DNA from: Pseudomonas syringae KCTC 12500
GTDB lineage: Bacteria; Pseudomonadota; Gammaproteobacteria; Pseudomonadales; Pseudomonadaceae
NCBI RefSeq assembly: GCF_000507185.2
Contig: NZ_AYTM02000002.1
Coordinates: forward strand, 1,325,501 to 1,389,500
DNA: 64,000 bases
Direction: 5' to 3'
The position numbers and the translations under genes were made by a program. Positions within the stretch are counted from its first letter, which is position 1. Each line of letters starts with the position of its first letter. Positions 48,010 to 58,077 of this stretch are shown here, one piece after another. The notes under the pieces were generated by a model. That model made no database searches and was not told where the DNA came from. It saw only the letters and a program-made list of their open reading frames with translations.

Positions 48010-48353
48010 AGGCGGACTCCTTATTTCAGTCGGCGAACGCGTTGACCTGGACGTCCGGGGAGGACGCCGGCAATAACGTTCGCGAAGAGCAGCGGGTGGG
48101 TCGCCGGTAAGGGTTTAACCTCGGCGAAAACACAAGCCATAAGCGCAGCTTCGTCAAACCAACATGCTGATGAATCAGCCCCTTGCGTTGGCTTCGTTGC
48201 GAGCCTTGACGGGGGAGTGGACGTCTCCACGACCTGAAAGGTTCCCACACGAGACATTATCTGGCCATCGTTTATTGTCTGAACGGTTCGGTTATTGCCG
48301 CGAGTTGAGCTATAATCTGCGCCCTTTTTCAATCCCATCCCAGGCGATTTCCC
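48010..48353. other. Divergent promoter region of opuC and prfC
   Basis: A 344-base region carrying both promoters. For prfC, TATAAT at 48311-48316 is a good -10 with a weak TTCGGT -35 at 48287. For opuC, the minus strand has GGAACCT (48245-48239), resembling the -35 of RpoE/AlgU-type sigma factors, but the matching -10 is poor. That would give a leader of about 200 bases before opuCD. No protein gene is supported. Confidence 0.5.
48311..48316 (+). promoter_or_regulatory. Probable prfC -10 box
   Basis: A consensus TATAAT lies 37 bases upstream of the prfC ATG, with a weak TTCGGT at 48287-48292 as possible -35 (18-base spacing). Confidence 0.55.
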
Positions 48354-49937
<1,584 letters not shown>

Positions 49938-49954
49938 CCGGCTGATGGCATCGC

Positions 49955-50072
49955 TGTGTGACGCAGAGCGTCACGAACGGCACTCCCACGCTGGAGCGTG
50001 AGGAACGATAGTTCTCTAACTATCGTGCCGATGCTCCGCGTCGGCATGCCGTTCTGGACGCTCCGCGTCCTC
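49955..50072. repeat. REP-type inverted pair
   Basis: Unit 1 (49955-50011) begins TGTGTGACGCAGAGCGTCAC and ends GAACGATAG. Unit 2 (about 50018-50072) is inverted, beginning ACTATCGTGCCGATGCTC and ending GGACGCTCCGCGTCC. The pair forms a large imperfect palindrome 17 bases after prfC. Confidence 0.78.
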
Positions 50073-50112
50073 TCTCGACCGGCATTCGCTGATCTGGATC
50101 AACCATTCAGCG

Positions 50113-50133
50113 CAAAATGAGAATTAATCTCAA
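50113..50133. promoter_or_regulatory. Fur-box-like palindrome (upstream copy)
   Basis: AATGAGAATTAATCTCAAT-type symmetric sequence (GAGATT/AATCTC arms), upstream of the TATTAT -10 at 50145. Confidence 0.55.
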
Positions 50134-50153
50134 TAGAGCCTTGCTATTATCCC

Positions 50154-50172
50154 GATAAGAATTATTCTCATC
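50154..50172. promoter_or_regulatory. Fur-box-like palindrome
   Basis: GATAAGAATTATTCTCATC matches the 19-bp Fur consensus (GATAATGATAATCATTATC) at most symmetric positions. It lies just downstream of the TATTAT -10 (50145-50150) and 23 bases before the next gene, a position expected to block transcription when iron is plentiful. Confidence 0.7.
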
Positions 50173-50194
50173 TGACTTGCACAGGAGATGAGAC

Positions 50195-50437
50195 ATGACC
50201 TATTTGATCGATGCATGGCTGGACAGACCCCACCCTTACCTGAGAATTCTCCATCGCGAGACGGGGGAAGTGTGTGCCGTACTGGAAGAGGAAGCGCTGG
50301 AGGAGTTACGCGATCAGGGCGATCTGGATGTGTGCAGTTTGAGTTCCAGCGAGCCATTGGTGCTCAAGGAGCTGGTGAGAAACCTGTTTCTGTTCTGCTA
50401 CGCGCGGGCGTTGCGCCCCATGGGTGAGTTGCACTGA
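50195..50437 (+). CDS. Small protein, probably Fur-regulated
   Basis: An 80-residue cytoplasmic protein of unknown function, rich in Leu and acidic residues (EEEALEELRDQGDLD), with no metal-binding motif beyond two scattered Cys and no membrane segment. CAGGAG lies upstream of ATG. It resembles the short P. aeruginosa protein PA4570, known for strong induction under iron starvation; I base that on composition and location next to fklB. Two Fur-box-like palindromes precede it, supporting iron repression. Confidence 0.7.
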   Translation: MTYLIDAWLDRPHPYLRILHRETGEVCAVLEEEALEELRDQGDLDVCSLSSSEPLVLKELVRNLFLFCYARALRPMGELH

Positions 50438-50516
50438 GCATGAAGCATCAGCACAACTGCGTCGCTGAACGAATCGGCGCGATCCGTTCAGCGACTATCT
50501 GCATCGACCGGGTCGC

Positions 50517-51134
50517 TTACAGAACGTCCAGCAGTTCCACATCAAACACCAGCACGCTGTGCGGTGCGATGCTGCCTACGCCCTGAGCGCCGTAAGCCAG
50601 CTCGCTCGGCACGTGCAGACGCCATTTGCTGCCGGCGTTCATCAGTTGCAGCGCCTCGGTCCAGCCAGCAATCACGCCGCTGACCGGAAATTCGGCCGGC
50701 TCGCCACGATCGTAGGAACTGTCGAAGACGTTACCGTCGATCAACGTGCCGTGGTAGTGAACGCGTACCTGATCTTCACGGGTTGGCTTAGGGCCAGTGC
50801 CAGCGGTCACGACTTCGAATTGCAGACCCGAAGCCAGCGTGGTCACGCCTTCGCGCTTGGCGTTTTCAGCCAGGTAGGCCTTGCCGGCGCCTGCGGCCTG
50901 CTCAGCCTTGGCGGCTGCTTCAGCCTGCATGATTTCGCGGATGACCTTGAAGCTGGCGGACATTTCTTCCTGACCGACACGGCTTGGCTGACCGCCAAAC
51001 GCATCGCGCAGGCCTGCCACGATGGCTTCCAGATCGACGCCCGGTGGCGGGTTGTCGCGCAACTGATCGCCCAACTGACGGCCAATGCCGTAGCTGACGC
51101 GGGTTTCGTCGGTGGACAGATTGACTTCGGACAT
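50517..51134 (-). CDS. fklB: FKBP-type peptidyl-prolyl isomerase FklB
   Basis: A 205-residue cytoplasmic prolyl cis-trans isomerase. The N-terminal helical dimerisation domain (about 1-90) is followed by the FKBP domain with VRVHYHGTLIDGNVFDSSYD, EFPVSGVIAGWTEALQLMN and SELAYGAQGVGSIAPHSVLV, which includes the aromatic active-site residues. No signal peptide is visible, distinguishing it from periplasmic FkpA. GGAG precedes ATG 51134. Neighbours downstream on the same strand in the P. aeruginosa arrangement follow here (DUF6482 and UPF0114 genes). Confidence 0.92.
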   Translation of the reverse strand: MSEVNLSTDETRVSYGIGRQLGDQLRDNPPPGVDLEAIVAGLRDAFGGQPSRVGQEEMSASFKVIREIMQAEAAAKAEQAAGAGKAYLAENAKREGVTTLASGLQFEVVTAGTGPKPTREDQVRVHYHGTLIDGNVFDSSYDRGEPAEFPVSGVIAGWTEALQLMNAGSKWRLHVPSELAYGAQGVGSIAPHSVLVFDVELLDVL

Positions 51135-51286
51135 GACACTGCTCCGTAGAGGGGCACGCAGTCGGTATCACGCAAAACCTGAACGGCAATCACGCTATAC
51201 GCTGATGCGCCCCGAACCAAAAGGCCGAGCAGCCTAGCACAATTGCCGCTGCAGCCCCTACCGCAGCAGCAATCCGCAGTAGGCGA

Positions 51287-51595
51287 TCAGGACCATGAAG
51301 AATGAAACGAGATCGGCAGGCGCATTTCAGAGCGGTCATTAACCGGCATGCCGCACAGCTCGTCATGGACCACGCAATGGACCAGGTAAAAAGGCACCAC
51401 CGGTATGTCCTTGAGCAAGTCCCGGGCGTGCTCTACCGAGCGAAGATGCAGGGTCTTGCCCGCTGGGTCCTTGAGCATCACCGAAGTGCCATTCATGCGC
51501 ACATCCAGTAGATAGATGCCGCCTTCGATGGAGATCAGGTTCAGCTCATCGACCCGCCCGGCCTGGGCGTGGCCGATAAATTCCTGATAATTCAT
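51287..51595 (-). CDS. DUF6482-type small protein
   Basis: A 102-residue cytoplasmic protein with GAGG upstream of ATG 51595. It reads as a compact alpha/beta protein (VDELNLISIEGGIYLLDVRM, LHLRSVEHARDLLKDIPVVP) and matches the Pseudomonas DUF6482 family (PA4573-like) by pattern and gene order between fklB and the UPF0114 gene. Function is unknown. It could be transcribed separately from fklB, 152 bases away. Confidence 0.7.
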   Translation of the reverse strand: MNYQEFIGHAQAGRVDELNLISIEGGIYLLDVRMNGTSVMLKDPAGKTLHLRSVEHARDLLKDIPVVPFYLVHCVVHDELCGMPVNDRSEMRLPISFHSSWS

Positions 51596-51703
51596 GATCG
51601 AACCTCCTGCGCAAACGCCTGATGCATCGGAACGGACGTTTTACAACACACAGCGCCGACATGCCAGAAACGATAATGCCCGCCCCTGTCATTCAGCGTT
51701 GTC

Positions 51704-52192
51704 TCAGTGCTTGGTGACCTTGTCCAGATAGCCCATCGCAAACGCCGATATCACGAACGTCATGTGGATAATCACGTACCACATCAGGTATTCGGGCTTG
51801 ATGTTGGTGGCATCCATGAACACTCGCAACAGGTGGATGGAAGAAATCGCCACAATCGATGCTGCAACTTTCATCTTCAGCGAAGACGAATCCATCGTGC
51901 CCAGCCAGTTGAGCTTTTCCTTGTCCTCGTCGATGTCCAGCTGCGACACGAAGTTCTCGTAGCCGGAGATCATCACCATCACCAGCAAGCCACCGACCAG
52001 CGCCATGTCGATCAGCGACAGCAGCACCAGAATCAGGTCTGCTTCGGCCAGCGAGAAGATGTTGGGAATGACGTGAAAGATTTCCTGGAAAAACTTCAGA
52101 CACAACGCCAGCAGGCCAAGGGACAGGCCGAAATAGATCGGCGCCAGCAACCAGCGCGATGCGTACATGGCATTTTCAAAAAAACGTTCCAT
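51704..52192 (-). CDS. UPF0114 family membrane protein (YqhA-like)
   Basis: A 162-residue inner-membrane protein with three to four hydrophobic segments ([55 protein letters not shown]). The start [20 protein letters not shown] is the characteristic UPF0114 opening, and [13 protein letters not shown] is also conserved. ATG 52192 is preferred over the upstream start at 52204. Function is unknown. Gene order matches PA4574. Confidence 0.88.
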   Translation of the reverse strand: MERFFENAMYASRWLLAPIYFGLSLGLLALCLKFFQEIFHVIPNIFSLAEADLILVLLSLIDMALVGGLLVMVMISGYENFVSQLDIDEDKEKLNWLGTMDSSSLKMKVAASIVAISSIHLLRVFMDATNIKPEYLMWYVIIHMTFVISAFAMGYLDKVTKH

Positions 52193-52314
52193 TGATACTC
52201 GCAAGGTGTTTTAAAGGAGCGGGCGAGTATATCAGCGGTAATGCGCCGCTCTGAGCGTGCGACAAAATATCGCACAGCGGCCGTTAGCGCGCTGCTGAGG
52301 AACCGGATTGAAGC

Positions 52315-52644
52315 CTAGAACAGCGACGAGCTTTGACAGACCATCCTGTCGCTATCGATACGGCGCAGTTCAGCCTGGACGTGCAGGGCCCAGATGGGTA
52401 CGTCATCGGCACATTGATAACCATGCAACGACAGGCTTTCGATAACGCTGGTGAGCACCGATTGCGCTTCGGGCAAGCCTCTGAAAGGCCCCTGGGACTT
52501 GATTGCGGAAGGCTGTTCTGCAGCCATTCCGGCCGCGAAGAGCACCATCCACTGTCCGCTGTCACTGCGCAGAGGCCGGATGACACACTCGATACGGGTC
52601 ATCAGCCCCATGCATTCTCGGGTAAGGCAAAGGCTACGCTGCAT
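52315..52644 (-). CDS. Conserved small hypothetical protein (PA4575-like position)
   Basis: A 109-residue soluble protein starting MQRSLCLTRECMGLMTRIEC with AGGAG ten bases upstream; a longer frame from 52674 lacks a start signal. It shows an alpha/beta pattern and several Cys (SLCLTRECM, RIECVIRP, YQCADD) that do not form a recognisable metal site. It lies between the UPF0114 and Lon-like genes, as PA4575 does in P. aeruginosa. Function is unknown. Confidence 0.6.
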   Translation of the reverse strand: MQRSLCLTRECMGLMTRIECVIRPLRSDSGQWMVLFAAGMAAEQPSAIKSQGPFRGLPEAQSVLTSVIESLSLHGYQCADDVPIWALHVQAELRRIDSDRMVCQSSSLF

Positions 52645-52778
52645 GATGCGCTCCTGATCAGCAACAGTATTCATCCTTCTCGTTTAGCAGGATGCACGCC
52701 AATCTCCTTGGCCACTGCGATCACCTCAAGACTAGAAGAAAACCACCCCGCGAGAAACTATCCCTGATGAACGGAGCA

Positions 52779-52818
52779 CCGGGCGGCACTCACCGCCCGG
52801 CGCCTGCGCCTGCGCCTG
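52779..52818. repeat. Stem-loop plus hexamer repeat beyond the Lon-like gene
   Basis: CCGGGCGG (52779-52786) pairs with CCGCCCGG (52793-52800), followed by CGCCTG repeated three times (52801-52818), ending five bases from the protease stop. No T-tract lies on the leftward side. Confidence 0.6.
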
Positions 52819-52823
52819 CGCTG

Positions 52824-55259
52824 TCAGACCTTGAGTTCAGGCTGCAACTGCGCAGGCTCCTTTTCCAGCTCTTCCTTGAGGTCTTCGTCGCTGAGCATCT
52901 CTGCGATATCGCGCAGACGCTCCACTACGCGCGCATTGACGCTGCCTTCAGGGAACTCGCCATGCTCGTCAGGCGCACCGGCGGGTTCGCCAACCAGCAG
53001 GCTCAGCGCCTCATCGGCCTGACGCACCGCGTAGATGTGGAATTGCCCGGCACGTACAGCCTGCACTACACGCTCGTCCAGCATCAGCGTGGTGACGTTG
53101 GCCTGCGGAATGATCGCGCCCTGCTCGCCTGTCAGCCCACGGGCTTCGCAGAGGCGGAAGAAGCCCTCGATCTTTTCATTGACCCCGCCCACCGCCTGAA
53201 CTTCGCCAAACTGGTTGATGGAACCGGTAATCGCGAAGCACTGCTTGAGTGGCGTGCGTGACAGCGCCGAGATCAGCGTGCAGACCTCGCCCAGCGACGC
53301 ACTGTCGCCGTCCACGTAACCATAGGACTGCTCGAGCGCGATGCTCGCGGAAATCGCCAGCGGGAATTCCTGGGCATAACGACTGCCGAGGTAGCCGGTG
53401 AGGATCATCACGCCCTTGGAGTGAATCGGCTGGCCGAGGTTGACCTCGCGCTCAATGTCGACGATCCCGCTGCCGCCCGGGTAAACCGTGGCGGAAATGC
53501 GCGCGGGCACGCCGAAGGCCGAGTCGCCGACTTCCAGAACCGTCAGGCCGTTACACTTGCCGACTGCCGCGCCGTCAGTGTCGATCAGGATCACGCCAGC
53601 CATCATGTCATCGAGAATCCGCGCCGAAACCCGCCCGGTACGGGTGGCCTTGGCCTTGAGCGCACGCTCGATATGCCCGGCGTCAGTCTTGTCGTCGTTG
53701 GCCAGCTGGCGGATGAAATCGGCCTCGCTGACCAACTGGAACAGGTCGCCGATACGCGCCGACAAACGCCCCTGATGCTCGGCCAAGCGGGCGCTGTAAG
53801 TCGCCAGCCGCGCCACTGCGTCGGCGGTCAAAGGCGCCATGCCCTCTTCCGAGGTCCGGGTCTTGAGCAACTGAGCGAATTGCTCGAGCGTTTCGTCGAC
53901 CATCGGAATCTCTTCATCGAAGTCGACCAGCACCCGGAACATCTCCTGGAAGTCAGGATCAAGGTCTTGCAGGGTGTAGTACAGCGAACGCGAACCGATG
54001 ATGATGATTTTGACGTTCCACGGGATCACCTGCGGCGTAAGGCTCACGGTGGCAACGCGGCCAAGCTCGCCCAACGGCGACTCCATCTTCAGCTTGCGCG
54101 ATTGCAGGGTACGCTTGAGCGCATCCCAGACGAACGGCTCGCCCAGCATCTTCTCGGCTTCCAGAATCAGGAAACCGCCGTTGGCGCGATGCAGCGCGCC
54201 GGGGCGCAGTTGCCGATACGTGGTGTACAGCGCGCCCTGATCGGTGCTGTATTCGATGCGCCCGAACAGGTTGTCATAGGTGGGGTGCTGTTCGAAAACC
54301 ACCGGCGCACCGCCATCACGGGTATTCCCGACCACCAGACTCGGGCTGTACTGCTCTTCCAGCAGCTTGCGCGCCTGGGCGTCGGTCTTCGCGTCATCGA
54401 CCAACTGCTCGACCAGCGTCTTGAGCAGGTACACCTGCATGGCCTGCAGGTAGGCGCAGACCGCAGCGTTCTCGGCGTATTTTTCCGAGAGAGGTGCCAG
54501 CAAGGGTTGCAGGGTCAGGGTGATGGTTTCTTCATTCAACTGACGCAGCTGATTGTTGGACTCGCGCTTCCACTGCGGCAGGCTGGCCAGCTCTTCGTTG
54601 AGACGCTCCTCGAGCGCGGAGATATCTTCGTGGAAGCGCTCGCGATCCGCTTCGGGCAGTTGCGAAAACTCGGCCTCGTCCAGCGCCTTGCCATCGGCCA
54701 TCGGCGTGAACGCGATGTTGGAACTGTCGCGATACAGGGCGATGTCCTTTTCCAGTGACAGGCGCTCGATAACGTCCAGAGCACGGTCGTAACGCTGATT
54801 GAACGCACGGTCGATCGAGCTTTTCTTCTGCTGGTAAGACGGGTGCTCGAAAACCGCCGGGAAGGTCACCAGCAGGTTGTCGATCAGGCCGCCGATGTCG
54901 GCGGTGAACTCATGAGCTGTGCCTGGAGGCAGCTCCAGTGCCTTGGGCTCGCGGGGCTCGTCGAAATTGTTGACGTAGACCCAGTCCGACGGCGTCTGCA
55001 TCCGCTTGCCTTCGGCCTTGAGGTAGCGTTTGACGAACGAAAAGCGCCCGGTGCCGGGCTCGCCCATGACAAATACGTTGTAACCGGGGCGCGGCATGGC
55101 AACGCCGAACTGCAGGGCCTCTACGGCTCTCTCCTGGCCAAGGACACCGCGAAAAGGTTCGAGCTCATGAGTGGTCGCAAAGCTGAACTGCTCAGCGGAA
55201 AACGGACGGGTCAGCGCGTTGGGCGCCAGGCGTAGGTTGGCTGCGACAGAATCGGGCAT
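52824..55259 (-). CDS. Lon-like ATP-dependent protease (AAA_32/LonB type)
   Basis: An 811-residue protein of the Lon-related group lacking the long LonA N domain. Residues about 50-75 hold the nucleotide-binding loop MGEPGTGRFSFVKR, with Arg where canonical Walker A has Lys. A long insert with coiled-coil character (about 170-300) precedes the rest of the AAA module (GGFLILEAEKMLGEPF as Walker B region). The C-terminal S16 protease domain has the catalytic Ser in DGDSASLGEVC near residue 655 and Lys in VGGVNEKIEGFF near 698. It corresponds to PA4576 by order. AAGGA precedes ATG 55259. Confidence 0.88.
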   Translation of the reverse strand: MPDSVAANLRLAPNALTRPFSAEQFSFATTHELEPFRGVLGQERAVEALQFGVAMPRPGYNVFVMGEPGTGRFSFVKRYLKAEGKRMQTPSDWVYVNNFDEPREPKALELPPGTAHEFTADIGGLIDNLLVTFPAVFEHPSYQQKKSSIDRAFNQRYDRALDVIERLSLEKDIALYRDSSNIAFTPMADGKALDEAEFSQLPEADRERFHEDISALEERLNEELASLPQWKRESNNQLRQLNEETITLTLQPLLAPLSEKYAENAAVCAYLQAMQVYLLKTLVEQLVDDAKTDAQARKLLEEQYSPSLVVGNTRDGGAPVVFEQHPTYDNLFGRIEYSTDQGALYTTYRQLRPGALHRANGGFLILEAEKMLGEPFVWDALKRTLQSRKLKMESPLGELGRVATVSLTPQVIPWNVKIIIIGSRSLYYTLQDLDPDFQEMFRVLVDFDEEIPMVDETLEQFAQLLKTRTSEEGMAPLTADAVARLATYSARLAEHQGRLSARIGDLFQLVSEADFIRQLANDDKTDAGHIERALKAKATRTGRVSARILDDMMAGVILIDTDGAAVGKCNGLTVLEVGDSAFGVPARISATVYPGGSGIVDIEREVNLGQPIHSKGVMILTGYLGSRYAQEFPLAISASIALEQSYGYVDGDSASLGEVCTLISALSRTPLKQCFAITGSINQFGEVQAVGGVNEKIEGFFRLCEARGLTGEQGAIIPQANVTTLMLDERVVQAVRAGQFHIYAVRQADEALSLLVGEPAGAPDEHGEFPEGSVNARVVERLRDIAEMLSDEDLKEELEKEPAQLQPELKV

Positions 55260-55535
55260 CAGTAATCCTTACATCAGGCGGGGCAGATGTCGGCATTCTG
55301 GCGCTCGCTGTACACGACTTGCAAGGCAGGAAAGAGCCGAAAAGCATTTGCGTGGGTGCTGCCATGAGCCACGTCCTTAAAAAAGCCGTTTTCAAGCAAT
55401 AATCTGTAATCGATGACGGAACCCTTGGAACGTGCCTAAACTCCAAACTGCACAGGTGGTTGTTGGTTGGCCGCCTGTCTTGATGTAACGACTCAAGAAA
55501 CTCGACCCTTGGCTGAACTAAAAAGAGAAAAAGCT

Positions 55536-56024
55536 ATGAAACGGATTCTTCTTGGAACGCTCTTCGCCGCTGTATCGATCAACGCTATGGCTCAAGCACC
55601 AGGCGGTCCTGACTGCGGTTGGGGCAACATGCTGTTTGAAGGTCAACGCGGTACTCCAGCTCACTTCCTGGCTTCGACCACCAACGGTACTTCGGGTAAC
55701 GCCACCTTCGGCATGACCTCCGGCACCAACGGCTGCTCCACCAACGGCGCACTGACCTATGGCGGTAAATCCTGGCTTGCCATGAACGGCATGATGGATG
55801 AACTCTCCAAGGACATGGCCATGGGTCAGGGCGAAGCACTGACGACCTACGCTGTGGTACTGGGCGTTGCACCAGAAGACCGCGAGCACTTCGCCGCCGT
55901 CACTCACGAGCACTTCTCGCAAATCTTCAGCAAGGCCGACGCCACTGCCGAAGACGTCCACACCAACACCGTCAATGTTCTGAAAAACGATCCGACTCTG
56001 GCCAAGTACGCTACCCAGGCTTAA
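55536..56024 (+). CDS. DUF3015 family exported protein
   Basis: A 162-residue exported protein. Signal peptide about residues 1-19 (LLGTLFAAVSINAMA before QAPGG). The mature part begins GGPDCGWGNMLFEGQRGTPA and contains TSGTNGCSTNG; these two Cys may pair. The C-terminal half is helical (HFAAVTHEHFSQIF). ATG 55536 is chosen for the signal peptide, with AAAGAGAA as a weak ribosome-binding site. DUF3015 proteins have unknown function. A strong hairpin separates it from the DUF4105 gene, with which it may be partly co-expressed. Confidence 0.83.
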   Translation: MKRILLGTLFAAVSINAMAQAPGGPDCGWGNMLFEGQRGTPAHFLASTTNGTSGNATFGMTSGTNGCSTNGALTYGGKSWLAMNGMMDELSKDMAMGQGEALTTYAVVLGVAPEDREHFAAVTHEHFSQIFSKADATAEDVHTNTVNVLKNDPTLAKYATQA

Positions 56025-56033
56025 AGTCGTTCG

Positions 56034-56070
56034 CCCGCCCTTTGTTCGCAAAGGGCGGGATTCCCTTTTC
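56034..56070 (+). terminator. Terminator or attenuator with UUCG loop
   Basis: CCCGCCCTTTG (56034-56044) pairs perfectly with CAAAGGGCGGG (56049-56059) around TTCG, followed by ATTCCCTTTTC. It lies between the DUF3015 and DUF4105 genes, so some read-through may feed the latter. Confidence 0.82.
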
Positions 56071-56086
56071 TGACTAGTTGCCCTCT

Positions 56087-57943
56087 ATGCTCAAACGTCT
56101 TGTATCGCTGGCGCTGTTCGTCTGTGCCCCTTTTTTGTCCGCGGCACCTCATGCCAGCGCTGAACGTTTGCAGCAATTGGCCAATGAACCGTTCTGGATT
56201 TCCCTGGGTCACTACGAGGCCGGCAAGCTCGGTGGCTGGCGCAGCTATGTCACAGACCCGAAATTCTTTCTCGCCGCTAACGGTGCACACGACCCGCAGG
56301 CGGAGCTGAGCGCAACACTCGACGCTATTTACGCACCCGTCAGTAACGAACAGACCCACGCCCAGTGCGTGTACCCGGCACGCACCCGCTGGCTGCGTGA
56401 CCAGTTGCACCTGACGGGCCTGCCGACCCCGGACTGCAAGGAATTTAAGGCCTGGTACAAGGATGTGGCCCCGGACAGCACGGTGCTGATTTTCCCGGCC
56501 GCTTACCTCAATAGCCCCTCGTCGATGTTTGGTCATACGCTGCTGCGCATCGATCCGGCCAGCGCGAAAACCAACAACACCACCTTACTGAGCTACGCGA
56601 TCAACTTCGGTGCCTACATCGAAGGCATGGACAACAGCATTCTGTACGCGTGGAAAGGTCTGGCAGGCGGCTATCCTGGATTGTTTGCGCTAGTGCCGTA
56701 TCAGGAAAAACTGTCGGAATACCGCAGCCTGGAAAACCGTGACCTCTGGGAATACCGGCTGAACCTGACTGCGGAAGAAACCGGGCGCATGGTCGAGCAC
56801 GTCTGGGAGCTGAAACAGATCCGCTTCAGTTATTTCTTCTTCGACGAAAACTGCTCGTACCGGCTGCTGGAATTGCTGCAGGTCGCCCGCCCGGGCCTGA
56901 AGCTTACCGATCAGTTCGGCCTGACCGCGATCCCAACCGATACGGTCAAGGCGATCAAGGCCGCCGGGCTGGTGGAGAAGATCGACTATCGCCCGTCACG
57001 CGAACGCGAACTGCTGAGCCGCGCCGAACCGCTCGATGCAGACGAGCAACAGTGGGTATTGAAGGTCAGCGCCGACCAGAAGCAACTGCAGAACAGCGAG
57101 TACCTTGCGCAGCCCAAGGAACGCCGCGCGTTGATTCAGGACGCCGCGTATCGTCTGGAACGCTACCGCGCCAACGGCCTTGAGCGCGATACACAACGCT
57201 CGCAACGCAGCTTCGAACTGTTGCAGGCGATCAACCAGAACCCGCCGCCACAACTGGACATCCCGCGCCCCGGCCTGCCGGAAGAAGGCCATGAATCACG
57301 CACCTGGCAGCTGGGAGCGGGCACACGCGGTGACAAGGCGTTTGCCGAATATGGCCTGCGCATGGCCTATCACGACCTGAACGACAACGCCTATGGCTTC
57401 CCGCTGGGTGCGCAGATCGAGATTCTTCAGCTCAAGGTGCGTCAATACGAAGGCAATGACTGGCAGGTGCAGCAACTGGACCTGGCGACCATTCGCTCAC
57501 TGACTCCGCGCACTGAACTGCTGAAACCCTGGTCATGGCAAGTCACCGGCGGCCTGGAACGGGTTCTCGGCAAGCACGGCGACGAAAACCTCGTCAGCCA
57601 TGTCAACGGTGGTGGCGGCGGCACCTGGCAACTGGCCGATGACATGCTTGGCTTCGCACTGGGCACCGTGCGGGTCGAACACAATAACGATTTCGCCGAA
57701 TTCATCTCCCCCGCTGCAGGCTTCAACACGGGCGTGCTGTGGCGCAACCCGCTGGGCAACCTCAGCCTGGAAGCCAAGGGCGACTATTTCACCAATGGCG
57801 AAGTGCGCCGCAGCGTCAGTCTCAACCAGCAATGGGAGCTGTCCCGCAACCTCGGCCTGCGCCTGAGCGCCCAGCGTGAATTCAGCCAGATGAGTTCGCC
57901 ACAGAACGAAGTGATGCTTGAGGTGAAGTGGTATCACTACTGA
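56087..57943 (+). CDS. DUF4105 (Lnb_N-like) envelope protein with beta-rich C-terminal domain
   Basis: A 618-residue exported protein. Signal peptide about residues 1-22 (LVSLALFVCAPFLSAAPHA). Residues about 115-290 form the DUF4105 domain, now linked to the periplasmic N-terminal domain of Lnb-type lipoprotein transacylases; SPSSMFGHTLLRID and DENCSYRLLELL hold the conserved His and Cys. The last 250 residues alternate polar and hydrophobic positions and end VMLEVKWYHY, suggesting an outer-membrane beta-barrel; that is inference. ATG 56087 is used; TTG 56078 is less likely. A stem-loop follows at 57965-57997. Confidence 0.8.
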   Translation: MLKRLVSLALFVCAPFLSAAPHASAERLQQLANEPFWISLGHYEAGKLGGWRSYVTDPKFFLAANGAHDPQAELSATLDAIYAPVSNEQTHAQCVYPARTRWLRDQLHLTGLPTPDCKEFKAWYKDVAPDSTVLIFPAAYLNSPSSMFGHTLLRIDPASAKTNNTTLLSYAINFGAYIEGMDNSILYAWKGLAGGYPGLFALVPYQEKLSEYRSLENRDLWEYRLNLTAEETGRMVEHVWELKQIRFSYFFFDENCSYRLLELLQVARPGLKLTDQFGLTAIPTDTVKAIKAAGLVEKIDYRPSRERELLSRAEPLDADEQQWVLKVSADQKQLQNSEYLAQPKERRALIQDAAYRLERYRANGLERDTQRSQRSFELLQAINQNPPPQLDIPRPGLPEEGHESRTWQLGAGTRGDKAFAEYGLRMAYHDLNDNAYGFPLGAQIEILQLKVRQYEGNDWQVQQLDLATIRSLTPRTELLKPWSWQVTGGLERVLGKHGDENLVSHVNGGGGGTWQLADDMLGFALGTVRVEHNNDFAEFISPAAGFNTGVLWRNPLGNLSLEAKGDYFTNGEVRRSVSLNQQWELSRNLGLRLSAQREFSQMSSPQNEVMLEVKWYHY

Positions 57944-57964
57944 CCGGATCAGTAGCGAGTCGCC

Positions 57965-57997
57965 GGCAGTGTGCGTCGAAAATAAAAGCACACTGCC
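57965..57997 (+). other. Stem-loop after the DUF4105 gene
   Basis: GGCAGTGTGC (57965-57974) pairs perfectly with GCACACTGCC (57988-57997). The loop is A-rich and no T-tract follows. Confidence 0.65.
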
Positions 57998-58077
57998 ATT
58001 ACACGTTCCCTACATCGCTTTTACAAATAACTCACAAATTACCTTCTAGACTCCTCTCATAAGCAGAGGGAATCACC

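Noticed and set aside
48210..48250. Possible hrp box (GGAACC) upstream of opuCD on the minus strand
   Set aside because: The distance to the nearest CCAC is 19 bases, not 15-16, and the CCACNNA end is not matched.
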